Shown here: one piece after another, positions 61,651 to 64,000 of the stretch
Layout of the letters: every line of letters begins with the position of its first letter
Numbering within the stretch: the stretch's first letter is position 1
Origin: Flavobacterium weaverense
GTDB lineage: Bacteria; Bacteroidota; Bacteroidia; Flavobacteriales; Flavobacteriaceae
Assembly: GCF_003688495.1 (NCBI RefSeq)
Contig: NZ_REFH01000010.1
Span: 186,001 to 250,000, forward strand
Reading direction: 5' to 3'
DNA: 64,000 nucleotides
Position numbers and translations under genes: made by a program
The notes under the pieces: model-generated
Databases searched by the model: none
The model's input: the letters and a program-made list of their open reading frames with translations, nothing else
What the model was told of the DNA's origin: nothing

Positions 61651-62817
61651 CTAAAATAGTCCTTTTAAAGCTTTGTTTTGAATTCCTATTGTAGTGTAAT
61701 CAAAGTCTAATTTGTCTTTCAGTAAACTGGCGTAAACACTTCTAAAATCTGTTTCATACTTTAAATCTCCTTGATCTAAATCAGAGAGATTAGGATTATT
61801 TCCAATAATTTTTCCTTTGTTTCTTCCGCCAATAACGAACATAGGTGCGGCAGTTCCGTGATCTGTTCCGTTTCCATTGTCTTTTACTCGTCGTCCAAAT
61901 TCTGAAAACACCACAACCGTTACATTTTGCATCAACGAAGCCTTTTTTAAATCAGTATAAAAACTGAAAAGCGCATCATTCAATTCCGTTAATTTATTAT
62001 TTTGAATTCCCAGTTGATTATCGTGTGTGTCAAATCCATTGAGCGATGTATAATAGACTTTTGAATTTAGATTTCCTTTTATTAATCGGGCAATCCAAGC
62101 TAAATTTGTAGACAAACCTGTTTTTGGGTAACTAATTTCTGATGTCGACTTTGTCAATGCCTTCTGAATTTCATCAGAACCTTCTGTTACTGAATTGGCG
62201 ATTTTTCGAACAAAATCTAAGTGGGGATTTGAAGATAAAGTGCCAGCTTCCTCTTTTTGATTTTTAGTTTTAAAAATATTTGGATTCTTAACAGTAATAG
62301 AATTAGGTTCTAGACCTTTTAAAGCTAGATTGTCAATGTTATCTAAGTTGATTCCAGCGGTAGGTTGATGCTCTTTACATTGTAAATCGAGATAGCGACC
62401 CAGCCAACCTTCATTGATATATTGATTAGAAGCTGATGCGGTTTGCCAAATTTCTTGACTTCGAAAATGAGAGCGATTTGGCTCTGGATATCCTACATTT
62501 TGAATCACCGATAAATCTCCATTTTGCTGCATCTCTGCAAAACCTTTTAAAGCAGGGTGAAAAGCCATGCCTTGATTTTTCCCTACCACATCATTTTTAG
62601 ACAAAGCTATTTTTGGACGCAAGTCATAATATAGCGGATTATCAAAAGGAACAAACGTGTTTAATCCATCGTTTCCTCCACTGAGTTGGACAAAAACAAC
62701 ACATTGATCGCCAATAATTGTACTTTTTTGCGAACCAAATGCATGTAGAAAATCAGGCAATAGTAGTGCTCCACCAGTAAATGTACCCGTAAGTGTCAAA
62801 AAGTTTCTTCTGTTCAT
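61651..62817 (-). CDS. DUF1501 family exported protein
   Basis: Protein of 388 residues from MNRRNFLTLTG; the upstream TTG at 62823 is less likely. The N-terminus is a Tat-type signal (RRNFL, then a mild hydrophobic stretch to LHAFG). The body has the alkaline-phosphatase-like DUF1501 pattern: FVQLSGGNDGLNTFVPFDNPLY, NGFDTHDNQ, VVFSEFGRRVKDNGNGTDHG. The catalytic role is unproven. It is paired with a DUF1800 gene 16 bases upstream, the common arrangement. Confidence 0.9.
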   Translation of the reverse strand: MNRRNFLTLTGTFTGGALLLPDFLHAFGSQKSTIIGDQCVVFVQLSGGNDGLNTFVPFDNPLYYDLRPKIALSKNDVVGKNQGMAFHPALKGFAEMQQNGDLSVIQNVGYPEPNRSHFRSQEIWQTASASNQYINEGWLGRYLDLQCKEHQPTAGINLDNIDNLALKGLEPNSITVKNPNIFKTKNQKEEAGTLSSNPHLDFVRKIANSVTEGSDEIQKALTKSTSEISYPKTGLSTNLAWIARLIKGNLNSKVYYTSLNGFDTHDNQLGIQNNKLTELNDALFSFYTDLKKASLMQNVTVVVFSEFGRRVKDNGNGTDHGTAAPMFVIGGRNKGKIIGNNPNLSDLDQGDLKYETDFRSVYASLLKDKLDFDYTTIGIQNKALKGLF

Positions 62818-62833
62818 TGTCAAGAATTTTAAA

Positions 62834-64000
62834 TTAAATCAATTGATACTCTGGCAATTTTACCATTGCGTTTACTAATCGCATAACAACTTGGTCTGCA
62901 TTTACGGCTTTTGGATTGAAATCATATTTTATAATCGTTTCAAAGTCTTTTTGAGTGGCTTCATCAACATTATAAAGTAGGCGCTCTTTTAATTCAGCAA
63001 TAATTTGTTTGTTATTTCCGCTGTTTTTCCACTCAATTTTAGCACTATTTATTTTGCGATTGTTGTCATTCATTTCCTCTTTCGATTTAATCGCTTTTCT
63101 ATTCACGCCACGTCCACTGCAAAGCAAGTCGGCAACAGTATTTCGTTGCAAATAAACTTGTGAGGTCAACCAAGAATTACCACCTATCCAACCTTTTACA
63201 TTTGGTTGATTGTATAAATCCATTCCTTGTTCTTTTAAAAAAGATACAATCGTTTTAGGATTAACATTTTCAATATTTAATTCTGAGACTAATTGTAAAG
63301 TATATTCGAGAGGATTTTTAATTTTTGAACCTGCATTATTTTTTGTGAATTCTTCAGTAAAAATTTTGGTCAGTAAAGGTTTGATTTCAAAATCTATTTC
63401 TCTGAAATAGTCACCGTAATATTTAACTAAGGCATCTTGTGGCGTGTCGTAAATAAACCAAGCCAAGATTTTTCGGGTGATCAAATAAGGAATTTCTTTT
63501 TGTTCGAAAATAATATCAACTAGATCATCTGACTTAAAGTTTCCAGTTTTTCCAAAGTAAGTTTTCGAATCATTATCTTCTAATGCGCGACGGTATTTAG
63601 CTCCGTCTTCACCAATTCCTAAACCAGCAAGAGCTTTAGCGCCGTTTTTAATATCAGCTTCGGTATAATTTCCAATTCCAAGAGTAAATAATTCTAATAA
63701 CTCCCGACTCAAATTCTCATTGTTTTTGCCTTTTTTATTATCGGTGTTATCCAAATAGCGAACCATGGCATTGCTCTTTAAGATTTTTTTAGTCAACTCT
63801 CGAAAATTACCAAATGCATTTTCTTCAAGTATTTGCTGGTGTTGATAAATGTAATAATTGACTTTTACTTTTTGAAAAGTAGCCACATAATGGTTATGCC
63901 AAAAACAAGTCATTTTCTCTCGAAGCGGAAATTCTTCCGTTCTCATTTTTTCAATCCAAGATGTTTTCATATCCAATGAAACCTTTGCTTCTGCAATTCG
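62834..64000 (-). CDS. DUF1800 family protein (5' end outside window)
   Basis: The open frame runs through the right edge, so the N-terminus is missing; at least 388 codons are here. Visible DUF1800 features include REKMTCFWHNHYVATFQKV, NENLSRELLELFTLGIGNYTEADI and the C-terminal VNADQVVMRLVNAMVKLPEYQLI. The pair with DUF1501 is widespread in Bacteroidetes and Planctomycetes, and is thought to act in the envelope. Function unknown. Confidence 0.88.
   Translation of the reverse strand, partial: RIAEAKVSLDMKTSWIEKMRTEEFPLREKMTCFWHNHYVATFQKVKVNYYIYQHQQILEENAFGNFRELTKKILKSNAMVRYLDNTDNKKGKNNENLSRELLELFTLGIGNYTEADIKNGAKALAGLGIGEDGAKYRRALEDNDSKTYFGKTGNFKSDDLVDIIFEQKEIPYLITRKILAWFIYDTPQDALVKYYGDYFREIDFEIKPLLTKIFTEEFTKNNAGSKIKNPLEYTLQLVSELNIENVNPKTIVSFLKEQGMDLYNQPNVKGWIGGNSWLTSQVYLQRNTVADLLCSGRGVNRKAIKSKEEMNDNNRKINSAKIEWKNSGNNKQIIAELKERLLYNVDEATQKDFETIIKYDFNPKAVNADQVVMRLVNAMVKLPEYQLI

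Noticed and set aside
1..64000. tRNA, rRNA, CRISPR array, prophage or insertion sequence
   Set aside because: No cloverleaf-like, ribosomal, regularly spaced repeat or transposase/integrase sequence was recognised on either strand by reading; a covariance-model scan was not possible.

Overview
The window looks like a housekeeping stretch of a Flavobacteriaceae (Flavobacterium-like) chromosome. The sequence is visibly AT-rich. Many start codons lack an obvious purine-rich ribosome site. Promoter candidates follow the Bacteroidetes -7 pattern TAnnTTTG (for example upstream of prfC, gap, dapF, udk, grpE and mtaB), and several gene families have typical flavobacterial forms: an AcnB plus a mitochondrial-type aconitase, a two-subunit methylmalonyl-CoA mutase, a GAPDH with a long N-terminus, a DnaJ with a reduced zinc finger and a TIGR03643/DUF2805 protein. 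I saw no tRNA, rRNA, CRISPR array, prophage, transposase or known defence operon.

Layout. 0-17 kb: a partial hypothetical gene, prfC (release factor 3), a SurA-like parvulin, a MoxR ATPase, two adjacent aconitases, a LysM/NlpC-P60 hydrolase, a flavin-binding PNPOx-like protein, a TlpA-like thioredoxin, a family 9 glycosyltransferase and a CDGSH protein. 16-25 kb: an amino-acid permease, gap, htrA, then dapF, a GNAT enzyme, mltG, a DUF2279 protein and a lysozyme-like secreted protein, a group slanted to peptidoglycan. 25-30 kb (minus strand): udk, an FtsB/DivIC-like protein and both methylmalonyl-CoA mutase subunits. 30-41 kb: a Crp-like regulator with a pirin, a DECR-type 2,4-dienoyl-CoA reductase, an aminotransferase behind a perfect inverted repeat, an RsmI-like methylase, a low-molecular-weight tyrosine phosphatase, dnaA, a YbgC thioesterase, a YigZ protein, a HAD phosphatase, ribD, a GNAT enzyme and prmC. 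41-54 kb: an FtsX/MacB-type permease, hisS, grpE-dnaJ, an ABC exporter pair, an NtrC-like response regulator, a tiny membrane protein, a degenerate one-domain DEAD-box protein, DUF2007, a Cof-type hydrolase and mtaB. 54-64 kb: a FabG-like SDR, an L,D-transpeptidase lipoprotein, DUF2805, a sterol-desaturase-like enzyme, AlkB, DoxX, an EamA transporter, an outer-membrane receptor-like barrel, and a DUF1501/DUF1800 pair running off the end.

The most unusual content is between genes. (1) A dispersed repeat family has four copies (about 10.6, 29.5, 43.0 and 49.1 kb). Its ends are conserved, starting GGAGCT and ending GGGGCTA or AGGGCTA. The ends can pair with each other, with a compensatory change in one copy, and the hairpin cores can be swapped. 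All four copies point the same way as the next gene. (2) A perfect 22-bp inverted repeat followed by seven T residues lies directly before an aminotransferase start codon. (3) A grpE promoter can be read either as a normal Bacteroidetes promoter or as a sigma-54 -24/-12 element. An NtrC-like regulator with no DNA-binding domain and a GAFTSA loop lies about 4.4 kb downstream. (4) A set of overlapping, mutually exclusive stems lies upstream of the LysM hydrolase. No complete new multi-gene system is evident; the repeat family is the best candidate for undescribed biology.
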